Assembly (NCBI RefSeq): GCF_000525835.1
Contig: NZ_AODD01000015.1
Location: forward strand, 93,437 to 157,436
DNA from: Listeria grandensis FSL F6-0971
Lineage (GTDB): Bacteria > Bacillota > Bacilli > Lactobacillales > Listeriaceae
Direction: 5' to 3'
DNA length: 64,000 nt
Under the pieces are notes generated by a model, which was given only the letters and a program-made list of their open reading frames with translations, ran no database searches and was not told the DNA's origin. Positions 46,788-55,272 of this stretch are shown piece by piece. How positions within the stretch are numbered: the stretch's first letter is position 1; each line of letters begins with the position of its first letter. A program made the translations under genes and the position numbers.

Positions 46788-48444
46788 ATACCATCCGTAC
46801 ATCGATGTGTATTTCCGGTATATACGGATAGGGCAGCTGAAAGTTTGTCAGGAACAAAAGAAACTGGTACGCATGATCAAACACAAACTGGATGATCCGA
46901 ATGTGGTTATCGATCACCAAGCCATTGAGGATTCAGTAAATATCCCAGCGCCTTATTTTCCTTTCACACTGTATCCATGGCAAAAATTTGTGAATGCGTG
47001 TATTTTCGGAGCGCGCTATCAAGATACTGGGCGTTTGGTATGGAATCAGATTCTGATTATGATGGGGCGCGGTGGCGGTAAAAATGGCTATGCCGCGTAC
47101 CTGAGCTTTTATATGATGTCGAAACAATTCCAAATCAAGCATTACCACATCGAATTTGTAGCGACATCCGAAAAGCAAGCGAAGACCAGCTTCACGGATA
47201 TTAAAAATGTGCTGGATGACCCAACCTATGAAAAAACGTTGAAAAAGGTCTTTGCGGCAACGAAAGTGCTGATTCAACATCGCTTCACGAAAGCACAAGT
47301 ACAATACCATACGGCGAATGCCAAAACGAAAGATGGACTGCGACCAGGTGCCATCTTTTTTGACGAGGTGCATGAGTACGAAGGCAAGAAACTGATTAAG
47401 GTGTTTCGCTCGGCGTTGGGGAAAGTACCAGATGGACGAACGTTTTATCTGACCACAGACGGGTATGTCCGCGGCGGGTTCTTGGATGATATGAAAGACA
47501 AGGCGAAACACGTACTAGACAATTTTCAAAGTTTACCGAAAAATAAATTGTTCCCGTTTATCTGCAAATTGGATCACGAGAAACAAGTGCTCGATCCAAC
47601 GAATTGGGAAATGGCAAACCCGTCGCTACCACATAATGAGGAACTATACGAAACGATGTTGGAAGAATGGGAGGATTGCCAAGTAGATGGTGCGGTGACG
47701 GATGTGGTGATGCATGCCGAGTTTTTGACCAAGCGCATGGATTTTCCCGTGGAGATGGTCAAACATCAAGTGGCGACATATGAGGATATACTGGCAACGA
47801 ATCAGGTGTTACCGAAAGAGCTAGAAGGTGCTACCGCGATTGCTGGCGTCGATTTTGCCGATGTACGCGATTTTTGTACGGTGGGCTTGCTACTGAAATA
47901 CAACGGCAAGCGTTACTGGATTCAACACACCTTTATTCATCACTTGGCTTTGAAGCTCCAAGACATCAATCCGGATATTATCGAGATTGCAAAAAGTAAG
48001 GGATTATGCACGATCATCGAAACCGATAAATCGATTAAGCCAGAACGCGTGGTGAACTGGTTAAAGGAGAAACTCCAAACCTACGGCATTCAAAAGGTTG
48101 CGATGGATACGTTCCGCGAATCGATTCTAGGTGTCAAATTAAAAGAGGCAGGTTTTGAAGTGGACGTGGTGCGTCGTGGTAATGTCACGCACAGTAAGTT
48201 GGCACCGATGATTGACGATATGTTTATCAACCAAACGATTGTCTTCCCAGATGATCCGTTGATGCGTTGGTTTGTGGGGAATGTCTATGTGGATGAACTA
48301 GGAAATGGCAATAAAGAGTACAAAAAAATAGACAAAGAGAAGCGGAAAACAGATGGGTTTTTCGCGTTTACCCATGCCTTGAATTTTGATCATGAATTAG
48401 TGGAGCCGAGTGCTTGGATGGACTTCGATGTTTTCACGTATTAG
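46765..48444 (+). CDS. terL: Terminase large subunit
   Basis: 559 residues from the ATG at 46765. The ATPase half shows a Walker A variant (MGRGGGKNGYAAY) and Walker B with catalytic Glu (AIFFDEVHEY). The nuclease half has the acidic residues in AIAGVDFADVRDFCTVG and later DTFRES and the PDD region. It packages DNA into proheads and cuts at cos. Overlaps terS, 15 bp before the portal gene. Confidence 0.93.
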   Translation: MTTCQTYKYHPYIDVYFRYIRIGQLKVCQEQKKLVRMIKHKLDDPNVVIDHQAIEDSVNIPAPYFPFTLYPWQKFVNACIFGARYQDTGRLVWNQILIMMGRGGGKNGYAAYLSFYMMSKQFQIKHYHIEFVATSEKQAKTSFTDIKNVLDDPTYEKTLKKVFAATKVLIQHRFTKAQVQYHTANAKTKDGLRPGAIFFDEVHEYEGKKLIKVFRSALGKVPDGRTFYLTTDGYVRGGFLDDMKDKAKHVLDNFQSLPKNKLFPFICKLDHEKQVLDPTNWEMANPSLPHNEELYETMLEEWEDCQVDGAVTDVVMHAEFLTKRMDFPVEMVKHQVATYEDILATNQVLPKELEGATAIAGVDFADVRDFCTVGLLLKYNGKRYWIQHTFIHHLALKLQDINPDIIEIAKSKGLCTIIETDKSIKPERVVNWLKEKLQTYGIQKVAMDTFRESILGVKLKEAGFEVDVVRRGNVTHSKLAPMIDDMFINQTIVFPDDPLMRWFVGNVYVDELGNGNKEYKKIDKEKRKTDGFFAFTHALNFDHELVEPSAWMDFDVFTY

Positions 48445-48459
48445 AGGGGGGGTGAGTGT

Positions 48460-49635
48460 GTGGGCGTGATGCAGTGGGCAAAGGGCTTATTTCGAGAGGC
48501 AACCACTGAAAGTTTGGTCGACCAGTCGTTTCAATCTTTGCCAGCGAAAAAGTTGTCAGAACTAGCTATTAAAAAATGGGCAATTGATTCGTGTGTCAAT
48601 AAGATTGCGAATGCATTGGCAAAAGCGGATATTCAGACGTTTGTGGCAGGGGAAGAGACGCGCGGGGAGGATTGGTATTTATTCAATATCGAACCCAATC
48701 CCAATCAGAATGCCACGGAGTTTTGGAAGAAAGCCGTGTATAAATTGGTGTATGAGAATGAGGTGTTGATTTTCTCGATGGGAAACGCGATGTATGTGGC
48801 GGATAGTTTTTCCCAGCACAAATTTGCCTTTCGTGAAAATGTTTATTCTAATATTGTCTTGAAAGATTACGCAGTCAGCGCGTTATTTCCAGAATCTAAG
48901 GTGATGCATCTCACGCTGAATATCGAAAAAACGAAAACGGTGATTGATGGCTTTTATCGTTTATATGGGGATCTGATCTCCGAGGGTGTATCGAATTATA
49001 AGAAATTGAATAGTCGAAAATTCTTGTATAAAACGAAGGGACAATTGGCGCAAACAAAGGAAGCACAAGAAGAGATGCGTAATTTATTGTCGAATCGAAT
49101 ACGGGTTTTCTTATCCGAAAAAGACGCGGTATTGCCGTTACAAGAAGGGCATCTATTGGAAGAATTGGAACAGAACAAAGCCAAAATCGCAGAGTCACGA
49201 GATATTAAAAAGATGATCGATGATGTGTTTGAGATGACAACGACGAGCTTTCATCTCCCATGGGGCGTCGCGAAAGGCGATACAGTTGGCTTGAATGAGC
49301 AGATGAACGCCTTTTTAATGTTCGGCTTAAATCCGATTGCGGAAATGATTAGCGATGAAGGAAACCGTAAACTGTACGGAAAAGCGTTGGTATTACAGCG
49401 AACCTACATGAAGATGGACACGAGCCGTATCAAGGTGATTGATTTGAAAGATAGTGCCAGTGCGCTGGAATTGTTATTTAGAACAGGAACCAACACCATT
49501 GATGATAACTTGGCAATGGTTGGAAAGGAGCGGACAGGATTGCCAGAAAATAACCAACGATTTATTTCGAAAAATTATGCGGTGCAGGGCAGTGAGGAGA
49601 TGCTTGCACAAGGAGGTGACAGGGATGCCGAGTAA
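48460..49635 (+). CDS. Portal protein, HK97 family
   Basis: 391 residues from a GTG at 48460 with GAGGGGGGTGAG upstream. Family features: SELAIKKWAIDSCVNKIANALAKA near the N-terminus, WYLFNIEPNPNQNATEFWKK, and SFHLPWGVAKGDTVG ... LNEQMNAFLMFGLNPIAEMI. It forms the dodecameric ring at the head vertex through which DNA passes. Overlaps the protease gene by 11 bp. Confidence 0.92.
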   Translation: MGVMQWAKGLFREATTESLVDQSFQSLPAKKLSELAIKKWAIDSCVNKIANALAKADIQTFVAGEETRGEDWYLFNIEPNPNQNATEFWKKAVYKLVYENEVLIFSMGNAMYVADSFSQHKFAFRENVYSNIVLKDYAVSALFPESKVMHLTLNIEKTKTVIDGFYRLYGDLISEGVSNYKKLNSRKFLYKTKGQLAQTKEAQEEMRNLLSNRIRVFLSEKDAVLPLQEGHLLEELEQNKAKIAESRDIKKMIDDVFEMTTTSFHLPWGVAKGDTVGLNEQMNAFLMFGLNPIAEMISDEGNRKLYGKALVLQRTYMKMDTSRIKVIDLKDSASALELLFRTGTNTIDDNLAMVGKERTGLPENNQRFISKNYAVQGSEEMLAQGGDRDAE

Positions 49636-50266
49636 GACGATGCCGATGATTGCCAAACGTTTGGAGTTTTTCAATAGTGTGACAGATAACCAAGCGACGA
49701 TGTATTTGTATGGCACAATTGGAGCTGGTTGGTACGCGGATATTAACTCCGAGGCGGTACGTAGCCAATTGGAGCAGATTACAGCGGATACGATTCATGT
49801 GCACATTCATTCGGGTGGCGGGGATGTATTCGAATCCATTGCGATTCAGAACTTATTCAAAGCGCACCCCGCAAAAATCATGATGCACGTCGATGGTTTA
49901 GCCGGCAGTGGAGCGTCTGTTATTGCGATGGCGGGGGACGAGATTCACATGCCTTCGAATACGATGATGATGATTCACAAAGCGGCGACTTTTCTTTATG
50001 GCAATGCGGAGAAGTTACGCAAACAAGCGACGGTATTAGATAAAATCGATCAATCGGTGACCGCTAGCTACATGGGGCGTTTTGTGGGAGCCGCGAACGA
50101 GCTTGATATTTTATTGTGCAATGAAGAATGGCTGACCGCAGATGATTGCCAAGCACTTGGTTTTTGTGATGTGATTGGAGAAGCTATTGATATTGGCAGT
50201 CTCAGAACCCGAAGAAAAACCAGCAATGGAGGAAGAGACAGTGGCGAGTATTGTGGGGAAATATAG
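49625..50266 (+). CDS. ClpP-type prohead protease
   Basis: 213 residues from the ATG at 49625 (GGAGGTGACAGG upstream). Serine protease of the ClpP fold: HIHSGGGDVFESIAIQN, catalytic Ser in GLAGSGASVIAMAGDEI, His in TMMMIHKAAT. It cleaves the scaffold part of the capsid precursor. As given, the end is SLRTRRKT... to 50266. In the neighbouring frame, an acidic tail AVSEPEEKPAMEEETV continues to 50369, and one G less at 50195-50196 would join them (about 247 residues), so the C-terminus is probably frameshifted. That acidic tail would suit a protease-scaffold role. Confidence 0.85.
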   Translation: MPSKTMPMIAKRLEFFNSVTDNQATMYLYGTIGAGWYADINSEAVRSQLEQITADTIHVHIHSGGGDVFESIAIQNLFKAHPAKIMMHVDGLAGSGASVIAMAGDEIHMPSNTMMMIHKAATFLYGNAEKLRKQATVLDKIDQSVTASYMGRFVGAANELDILLCNEEWLTADDCQALGFCDVIGEAIDIGSLRTRRKTSNGGRDSGEYCGEI

Positions 50267-50399
50267 TGCCAATCAAAGAAATAAGCCATTTAGTACACCA
50301 CAAGCTGTACTGTCAAAAACAGCAAAACAAAATACGATATTAAACATTATTGGGCGATTTAACCAATAGTGTTTTTTTTCATGAGGAGGAAAAAAACAC

Positions 50400-51566
50400 A
50401 TGCCAATGTTAACACTACAAGCACACAAGCAAGCGGAAAAGGAATTGAAGGGGAATTTCGTCAATACGATGCGAGACGGGACAGAAGAACAACAAGTCGA
50501 AGCGTTCGCGGAGTTGTCGGATGCGATGATGCACCGTATTATGGCGGAGGCGCGCGAAACGATGCAGGCAGGAATGAACGACACGACGGTATTGTCTCAG
50601 CGTGGCTTTAACCCATTAACAACGGATGAGCAATCGTATTATAACGAAGTCATCGCTGGGAATGGCTTTGCGGGAACGGAGAAATTGATGCCGCCAACCG
50701 TTTTTCAACGCGTATTTGAAGACCTTGTGAATAAACATCCGCTACTGGCGAAGATTGATTTTGTCAATACGACAGCAACAACGGAGTGGATTATCTCGAT
50801 TGGGGAAGTACAGACGGCATGGTGGGGTCCTTTATGCGCGGAAATCAAAGAAGTGTTGGATAAAGGCTTCGATAAAGTATCCACAAGTCTCTACAAATTA
50901 TCGGCATATATCCCGATTTGTAACGCTATGCTGGATTTAGGCGTTGAGTGGTTGGACTTGTACGTGCGCACAGTTTTAGCGGAATCGATGGCATTAGGTC
51001 TAGAGTTTGGCATCATTGCAGGCACAGGAAAAGACCAGCCCATCGGCATGATGAAGGATATTAACAACGTCACAGATGGCAAATACGTGGATAAAGAGGC
51101 GACGGTGTTACCAGACTTGAAGCCATTGACGCTGGCAGAAAAGATCATGGTACCACTCACACGCGAAGGTAAACGCAGTGTTTCCGATGTGTTACTGATT
51201 GTGAACCCATTGGATTATTGGGCTAAAATCTGGGCATCGACGGTAATGTTGACGCCACAAGGCACCTATGTCGCGGGTATTTTGCCAATCCCAGCCACGA
51301 TTATAGAATCCAGCGCGGTACCTGTCGGGCGTATGGTTGCTGGGCTAGGGAATGATTATTTCATGGGAATCGGATCAGAGCAGAAAATCAAAACATCGGA
51401 TCAAGTACGCTTGTTGGATGATGAAACGATTTATTATGCCAAGCAATATGCGACAGGACGCCCCAAAGATAATGCATCGTTCTATGTGTTCGATATTGAA
51501 AACATGGATACATCGCTGGCATTTGATGTGAATGTAAAGACGCCCACCGCAACCCCAGCAGCTTAG
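50400..51566 (+). CDS. Major capsid protein, HK97 family
   Basis: 388 residues, ATG at 50400 with GAGGAGG upstream. The N-terminal about 100 residues are helical and charged (delta-domain, removed by the protease); the shell fold follows, with PTVFQRVFEDLVNKHPLLAKIDF, the GKDQPIGMMKDI loop and VGRMVAGLGNDYFMGIG. It ends KTPTATPAA at TAG. The codon CCC at 51543-51545 followed by A overlaps a second proline codon in the +1 frame, which is open for another 50 codons through the HeH-like segment, so a longer minor form (about 432 residues) is likely by analogy with phage PSA. Confidence 0.92.
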   Translation: MPMLTLQAHKQAEKELKGNFVNTMRDGTEEQQVEAFAELSDAMMHRIMAEARETMQAGMNDTTVLSQRGFNPLTTDEQSYYNEVIAGNGFAGTEKLMPPTVFQRVFEDLVNKHPLLAKIDFVNTTATTEWIISIGEVQTAWWGPLCAEIKEVLDKGFDKVSTSLYKLSAYIPICNAMLDLGVEWLDLYVRTVLAESMALGLEFGIIAGTGKDQPIGMMKDINNVTDGKYVDKEATVLPDLKPLTLAEKIMVPLTREGKRSVSDVLLIVNPLDYWAKIWASTVMLTPQGTYVAGILPIPATIIESSAVPVGRMVAGLGNDYFMGIGSEQKIKTSDQVRLLDDETIYYAKQYATGRPKDNASFYVFDIENMDTSLAFDVNVKTPTATPAA

Positions 51567-51582
51567 TCGGGGATATGTAGAC

Positions 51583-51699
51583 ATGACACGGGCGGACGTA
51601 AAAGCCGCACTAGATCGTCGAGGTGTATACTATGCGAAGAATACTCGGACTACGTATCTGGTGAAGAAACTACAGGAGGCAGATATCCATGACAGTTGA
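51583..51699 (+). CDS. HeH/LEM-like domain, own gene or capsid extension
   Basis: 38 codons (MTRADVKAALDRRGVYYAKN, then TYLVKKLQEADIHDS). The pattern of two short helices around R-G-V-x-Y and T-K-x-x-L is the HeH/LEM/SAP-like fold known from phage head modules. The frame is +1 to the capsid gene and is open back to 51544, so the domain can be added to the capsid by +1 frameshifting at overlapping proline codons. Independent initiation is possible but the upstream GGGG is a weak ribosome site. Confidence 0.6.
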   Translation: MTRADVKAALDRRGVYYAKNTRTTYLVKKLQEADIHDS

Positions 51700-51997
51700 T
51701 GTGCCAACAGCGTTGTTAGAAGAAGTGAAAGACTATTTACAGGTCACATGGAACGATGAAGATCGTCGCATTACACGTGATATTCAGCGAGCCATGGCGA
51801 ATTTACAGACGATTGTTAGCCCAGCGCTCACATTTGCGGAAGAGGACGATAGCAGGCAGCTGTTGCTGGATTGTTGTCGTTATATCCGTAACAACTCCTA
51901 TGAGTATTTTCAACCGAATTTTATCGAAGAAATCCAAAGCTTGCAATGGAAAGAAGCCATCAAGGAGTGTGCAAACGATGCAAAAAGTAGCCCATAA
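51689..51997 (+). CDS. Head-tail connector protein
   Basis: 102 residues, ATG at 51689 with GGAGG upstream. Helical protein (VKDYLQVTWNDEDRRITRDIQRAMANLQTIV; later LLLDCCRYIRNNSYEYF) of the gp6/DUF3199-type connector family that docks under the portal. Position after the capsid gene supports this. Confidence 0.8.
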   Translation: MTVDVPTALLEEVKDYLQVTWNDEDRRITRDIQRAMANLQTIVSPALTFAEEDDSRQLLLDCCRYIRNNSYEYFQPNFIEEIQSLQWKEAIKECANDAKSSP

Positions 51998-52346
51998 CAG
52001 CTATAACGATGGGGTTTTACATTATGGTAGGGTGACGACGATTCGGACGGTATCGGGGCGCCGGCAGAGTGAGAAGAAATTTGTGCCTGTGGAAAAATTG
52101 TTCTACGAAGAAATGAGCATTCGCCAAGAAGATCGCATCCTGTGTGGTACGATGGGGAGTATTTTAGATATCAAAGTCAAGACGCCTTTTCGACAGGGCG
52201 CGAAGACATATCAAAAAGTGCAGATAAACGAACAAGTCTATGATGTCATCACGATTGATGCGGATAGACATGTGCGTTTATTTTGGTATTTACAGAAAGT
52301 AGGGGATGTGCGTGATCAACGAGCAGAAAATCAAACAAGCGATTGA
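51978..52346 (+). CDS. Head closure / head-tail adaptor protein
   Basis: 122 residues from the ATG at 51978, which overlaps the previous gene and follows AAGGAG. Beta-rich (YNDGVLHYGRVTTIRT, YEEMSIRQEDRILCG, VYDVITIDAD), similar in size and position to SPP1 gp16-like stoppers. Family call is mainly by order. Confidence 0.7.
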   Translation: MQKVAHNSYNDGVLHYGRVTTIRTVSGRRQSEKKFVPVEKLFYEEMSIRQEDRILCGTMGSILDIKVKTPFRQGAKTYQKVQINEQVYDVITIDADRHVRLFWYLQKVGDVRDQRAENQTSD

Positions 52347-52671
52347 AGCGGCAACCGGACTGGCTGTGTTTTATGGGGAAGTATCGGAGGACGAAGAAGA
52401 ACCAGTAGAAGCATATGTCCTGTTCTTTAAAGGCGGCATGGAACGACCAGAAAAAGGCGATCAAATCAGTATGCTGAAACGGATCGTGGTGTATGTGTGC
52501 ATGGAGGTTATCACAGACGACATTTGTTTGGCATTGATTGATACGTTAGAGAATCTAGGATTGCGGTTTCGATATTCAGAGGCAGATCGCGAACAACAAG
52601 GCGATACAGATGCGTTTCTGGACACGGAAGTTTTCACATTTACACATTTGGTGAAGCGCCGTGGCTGTTAG
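52306..52671 (+). CDS. Tail completion / neck protein
   Basis: 121 residues, ATG at 52306 (GTG two codons later is possible), overlapping the previous gene. IKQAIEAATGLAVFYGEVSEDEEEPVEAYVLFF followed by IVVYVCMEVITDDI: alpha/beta protein of the size of tail-terminator proteins. Which of the two proteins here is the terminator is uncertain. Confidence 0.6.
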   Translation: MCVINEQKIKQAIEAATGLAVFYGEVSEDEEEPVEAYVLFFKGGMERPEKGDQISMLKRIVVYVCMEVITDDICLALIDTLENLGLRFRYSEADREQQGDTDAFLDTEVFTFTHLVKRRGC

Positions 52672-53065
52672 GTTTGGCATAGATTTCGCTGACTTTGAAC
52701 AGTTGCAAAAGAAAATCGAGCAAATACCGCAGCAATCGGAAAATGCGCTTAATCAGGTGATCCATCGCGAAGGGGCGACGCTGATTCAGGAAAATATCCT
52801 TCAACGATTACCTATTTCCAAAGTAAACGGCAGAAATCGACGGAAAAAACATGCGAAAACCAGCCAGCCATTTCAAGTGGTGACCTCCAACCTGAGTGTA
52901 GAGATAAAACCGAAAGCGCGTTTTCGCTATTTGGTGTTTCCGAACAAAGGGCTGGGCAATAAGAACAAAAACCCTCAGGAATTTATGGAGGTAGGAGTGG
53001 CAGATGCGACACCTAAGATCGTGGAAAAGCTAAATCAAGCGATGGATCGCATCATCAACGAATAG
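52661..53065 (+). CDS. HK97 gp10-like tail completion protein
   Basis: 134 residues from a GTG at 52661. GIDFADFEQLQKKIEQIPQQSENALNQVIHREGATLIQENI, then a basic segment and YLVFPNKGLGNKNKNPQEFM: the HK97-gp10/SPP1 gp16-gp17 neck class. Located directly before the major tail gene. Confidence 0.78.
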   Translation: MAVRFGIDFADFEQLQKKIEQIPQQSENALNQVIHREGATLIQENILQRLPISKVNGRNRRKKHAKTSQPFQVVTSNLSVEIKPKARFRYLVFPNKGLGNKNKNPQEFMEVGVADATPKIVEKLNQAMDRIINE

Positions 53066-53080
53066 GGAGGAAGTAGAGAC

Positions 53081-53665
53081 ATGGTAGGAACCATTATTGA
53101 AGATTTTTCAAGTTATGAAATTAAAGAAGCAAGTATTCAATTTTTGGATCGGGCGACAAAGACACAAGAAGTCGGTACCAAATTTGGGTGTGTGGGGAAG
53201 TACGATTTTGAAACTGAGATGAAAAATATCCAGCGTACCTGTGAAGGCGTGGTGACAGATGAACTAGCGAAACCAGACAAAGGAACGGCGAATATTTCGG
53301 CGCATTTCCCGCCATATGTGATTCGTACCATTTTAGGATTCCATAATCAAGGCTTGAAAACAGGCGTGTTTGCGTATGGGCGAAATTCGCAACCAAAGCC
53401 CTTTGTGTTTACGGCAAAAGTGCTGGATATGTACGGTACGACTAAATTGATTGCGCTACCGAATGCATCGACGACATCTGGTTATTCCGAAACCATCGAG
53501 AATGGCGGTGAGGAAGTCGCGGAAACAGAGCTGGAGCTATCCGCGAAACAGGATTCCTTTGGTGAAATCGTGTATGAAGCCTTTGTGGATGAAGTGGAGG
53601 ATGCCCAGCTTATTGAAGACTGGCTGACAAAATTCACACCAGAGATGGCATACGAAACACCCTAA
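53081..53665 (+). CDS. Major tail tube protein, short form
   Basis: 194 residues; ATG at 53081 after GGGAGGAAG. Tail-tube-like: EIKEASIQFLDRATKTQEVGTKFGCVG, FETEMKNIQRTCEGVV, and acidic ELELSAKQDSFGEIVYEAFVD. It ends ...YETP at CCC-TAA (53660-53665). Slipping by +1 on CCC-U puts the ribosome onto CCU-AAG, and a frame with no ribosome site of its own then runs to 54416. The long form would be about 444 residues. The same shifty-stop arrangement is known for Tsh of Listeria phage PSA. Confidence 0.88.
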   Translation: MVGTIIEDFSSYEIKEASIQFLDRATKTQEVGTKFGCVGKYDFETEMKNIQRTCEGVVTDELAKPDKGTANISAHFPPYVIRTILGFHNQGLKTGVFAYGRNSQPKPFVFTAKVLDMYGTTKLIALPNASTTSGYSETIENGGEEVAETELELSAKQDSFGEIVYEAFVDEVEDAQLIEDWLTKFTPEMAYETP

Positions 53666-54416
53666 GGCTCCCCAAAACTTCCGTGTGATCGACAGTACAG
53701 ACACAACGCTGACATATGCATGGGACGCGGTAGAAAATGCGACCGCTTATCGATTCTATCTGGGGGAGGAAACGACACCTATTGTCGTAGCTACGAATCA
53801 GATGACCATGCAAGCGTTCCATCCGATGACGAACTATAGCGCGCGTGTCGCAGCGGTAGACGGAAGATTGGAAGGGGAGAAATCAAAGATCATCACACAC
53901 ATGACACCCATCGCCATCCCAACATTAAAAGCACCACACATCGATGGCATCACCTACCTGCTAGGGGAAACAGTCAACGATCCGAATGTGACGGCTTTCG
54001 CTGTGTTTAAAGAGGATGGTACATGGTACAAAAACGGGACAATTACAAATGGGGACATCAAATTTTATGCCACAGCTAATCTAGTAGCAGGGCAAAAATA
54101 CATTGGCAGAGTCGTTTACGGCAAGTCAGGATCAGGCACTGAGGTACTAGGAATGCCATTGGAATTTGAGTGCATCAAAGCACGTATTACTTTAAACCCA
54201 GTCACAACAGCGAGGCGAGTGGTAGCTGGAACAAGTGAAGCCGGCTTACAAGTGCGTACATGGCAAAATGGTGTTACCAAAACAACGGTGCCCGTAGACA
54301 CAACGGGGCAATACAGGTCTAGCTTATCGTCGGTAGCAGTTGGCGATGTGATTAAAGCAGAAGTGAAAATTGGCTCGACGTATGCCACGGCAGCTGAATG
54401 GACAGTAAGGGAGTGA
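53664..54416 (+). CDS. Ig/FN3-like extension of the major tail protein (+1 frame)
   Basis: About 250 codons beginning KAPQNFRVIDSTDTTLTYAW, a fibronectin type III-like strand pattern (AWDAVENATAYRFYL ... NYSARVAAVD), then a second beta-rich part and a last module ending AAEWTVRE. No start codon with a ribosome site is present; the GTG at 53685 lies after CCAAAACTTCC. It is therefore most likely translated only as the C-terminus of a minor tail-tube form. Such domains decorate phage tails and may bind carbohydrate on the host. Confidence 0.8.
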   Translation, partial: KAPQNFRVIDSTDTTLTYAWDAVENATAYRFYLGEETTPIVVATNQMTMQAFHPMTNYSARVAAVDGRLEGEKSKIITHMTPIAIPTLKAPHIDGITYLLGETVNDPNVTAFAVFKEDGTWYKNGTITNGDIKFYATANLVAGQKYIGRVVYGKSGSGTEVLGMPLEFECIKARITLNPVTTARRVVAGTSEAGLQVRTWQNGVTKTTVPVDTTGQYRSSLSSVAVGDVIKAEVKIGSTYATAAEWTVRE

Positions 54417-54420
54417 TGGC

Positions 54421-54693
54421 ATGAGGTATCCAGATATTATCGAGGCATACGCAGGTTTTGATCCATTGCAAGAGAATGTAACGACAGATAATCCGCATAT
54501 TGTTGGTGTGCATGCGCCGGATAGTAAGATTTACATCCAATTAAATGGCAGTAATCGTCGAGGCGTGAACACCGACGATGGTGGCAAATTTGAATACGCG
54601 TGGGAGGCGTTGCTTGTTGGCGACGCTATTTCCATGCAATCAAAAAATGGCACGAACTACGAGGAATTTTGGATAGAAACGATACGAGAGTGA
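54421..54693 (+). CDS. Ig-like tail accessory protein
   Basis: 90 residues, ATG at 54421 with AAGGGAG upstream. Beta-rich single domain (NPHIVGVHAPDSKIYIQLNG ... VGDAISMQSKNGTNYEEFWI then ETIRE). It shares the layout VGD.I....K.G..Y....W...E with the last module of the tail-protein extension just before, so the two are likely relatives. Possible decoration or tail protein. Confidence 0.65.
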   Translation: MRYPDIIEAYAGFDPLQENVTTDNPHIVGVHAPDSKIYIQLNGSNRRGVNTDDGGKFEYAWEALLVGDAISMQSKNGTNYEEFWIETIRE

Positions 54694-54703
54694 GGAGAAA
54701 AGT

Positions 54704-55105
54704 ATGGCAAAAGGAACAATTCAATTAACGACAGGGGAAGAACTAGCTATTGACACAAAAATTATTGCATTAACTTTATTCAAACTACAGCACGAAAAAG
54801 TGATTGATGGGAGCTTTCTAAAATTACTAACTATGACAGGAAATCAAGCAGATGTCGATATGAACTTGGATGTGTTTTCTGCAATGCGGTCGGTGTATGT
54901 GGCTTATCGCCAAGCAAATCCCGTGCAGTATATTAGCTTCAACGCTTTCATGGAACAGTACGAGTTTGATTATGAAGAGGTTATGGAGATTTACACAGCG
55001 ATTTTACAAAAAGAAAGTAGCAGTAACTTGGCGAAAAGTTTTGAGAAGAAGACGCAAGCCAAGGGGAAGCCACACGATTTCCACGCTATGACATCCACTG
55101 TGTAG
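54704..55105 (+). CDS. Tail assembly chaperone (gpG-like)
   Basis: 133 residues, ATG at 54704 after GAGGAGAAAAG. Helical protein placed between tail tube and tape measure, the constant position of tail assembly chaperones. An overlapping -1 frame continues beyond its stop to 55272, as expected for a G/GT pair. Sequence motifs alone do not identify it. Confidence 0.8.
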   Translation: MAKGTIQLTTGEELAIDTKIIALTLFKLQHEKVIDGSFLKLLTMTGNQADVDMNLDVFSAMRSVYVAYRQANPVQYISFNAFMEQYEFDYEEVMEIYTAILQKESSSNLAKSFEKKTQAKGKPHDFHAMTSTV

Positions 55106-55272
55106 AGGATTTATATAGTATTTTTGTACATCATCTCCAGATTTCCGAAGAGATTTTTTGGCACTATCCATTAGCGTCGGTGCAACTCATTGCCCAAAAT
55201 AATATCGCGATTGATAACTGGAAGCAAGGCGAACAGGAACGGCAATCGAAGAAGAAAGGAGGAAGACGCTAA
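55052..55272 (+). CDS. Tail assembly chaperone GT extension (-1 frame)
   Basis: Open -1 frame coding RYDIHCVEDLYSIFVHHLQI and FWHYPLASVQLIAQNN, ending KKKGGRR at 55272, directly before the tape measure. It has no start codon, so it should be made as a fusion with the gpG-like protein. The shift must occur after the -1 frame stop at 55041 and before 55105; GGGGAAG (55063-55069) is the best slippery candidate, though not a canonical heptamer. A missing G in the sequence would have the same effect. Confidence 0.65.
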
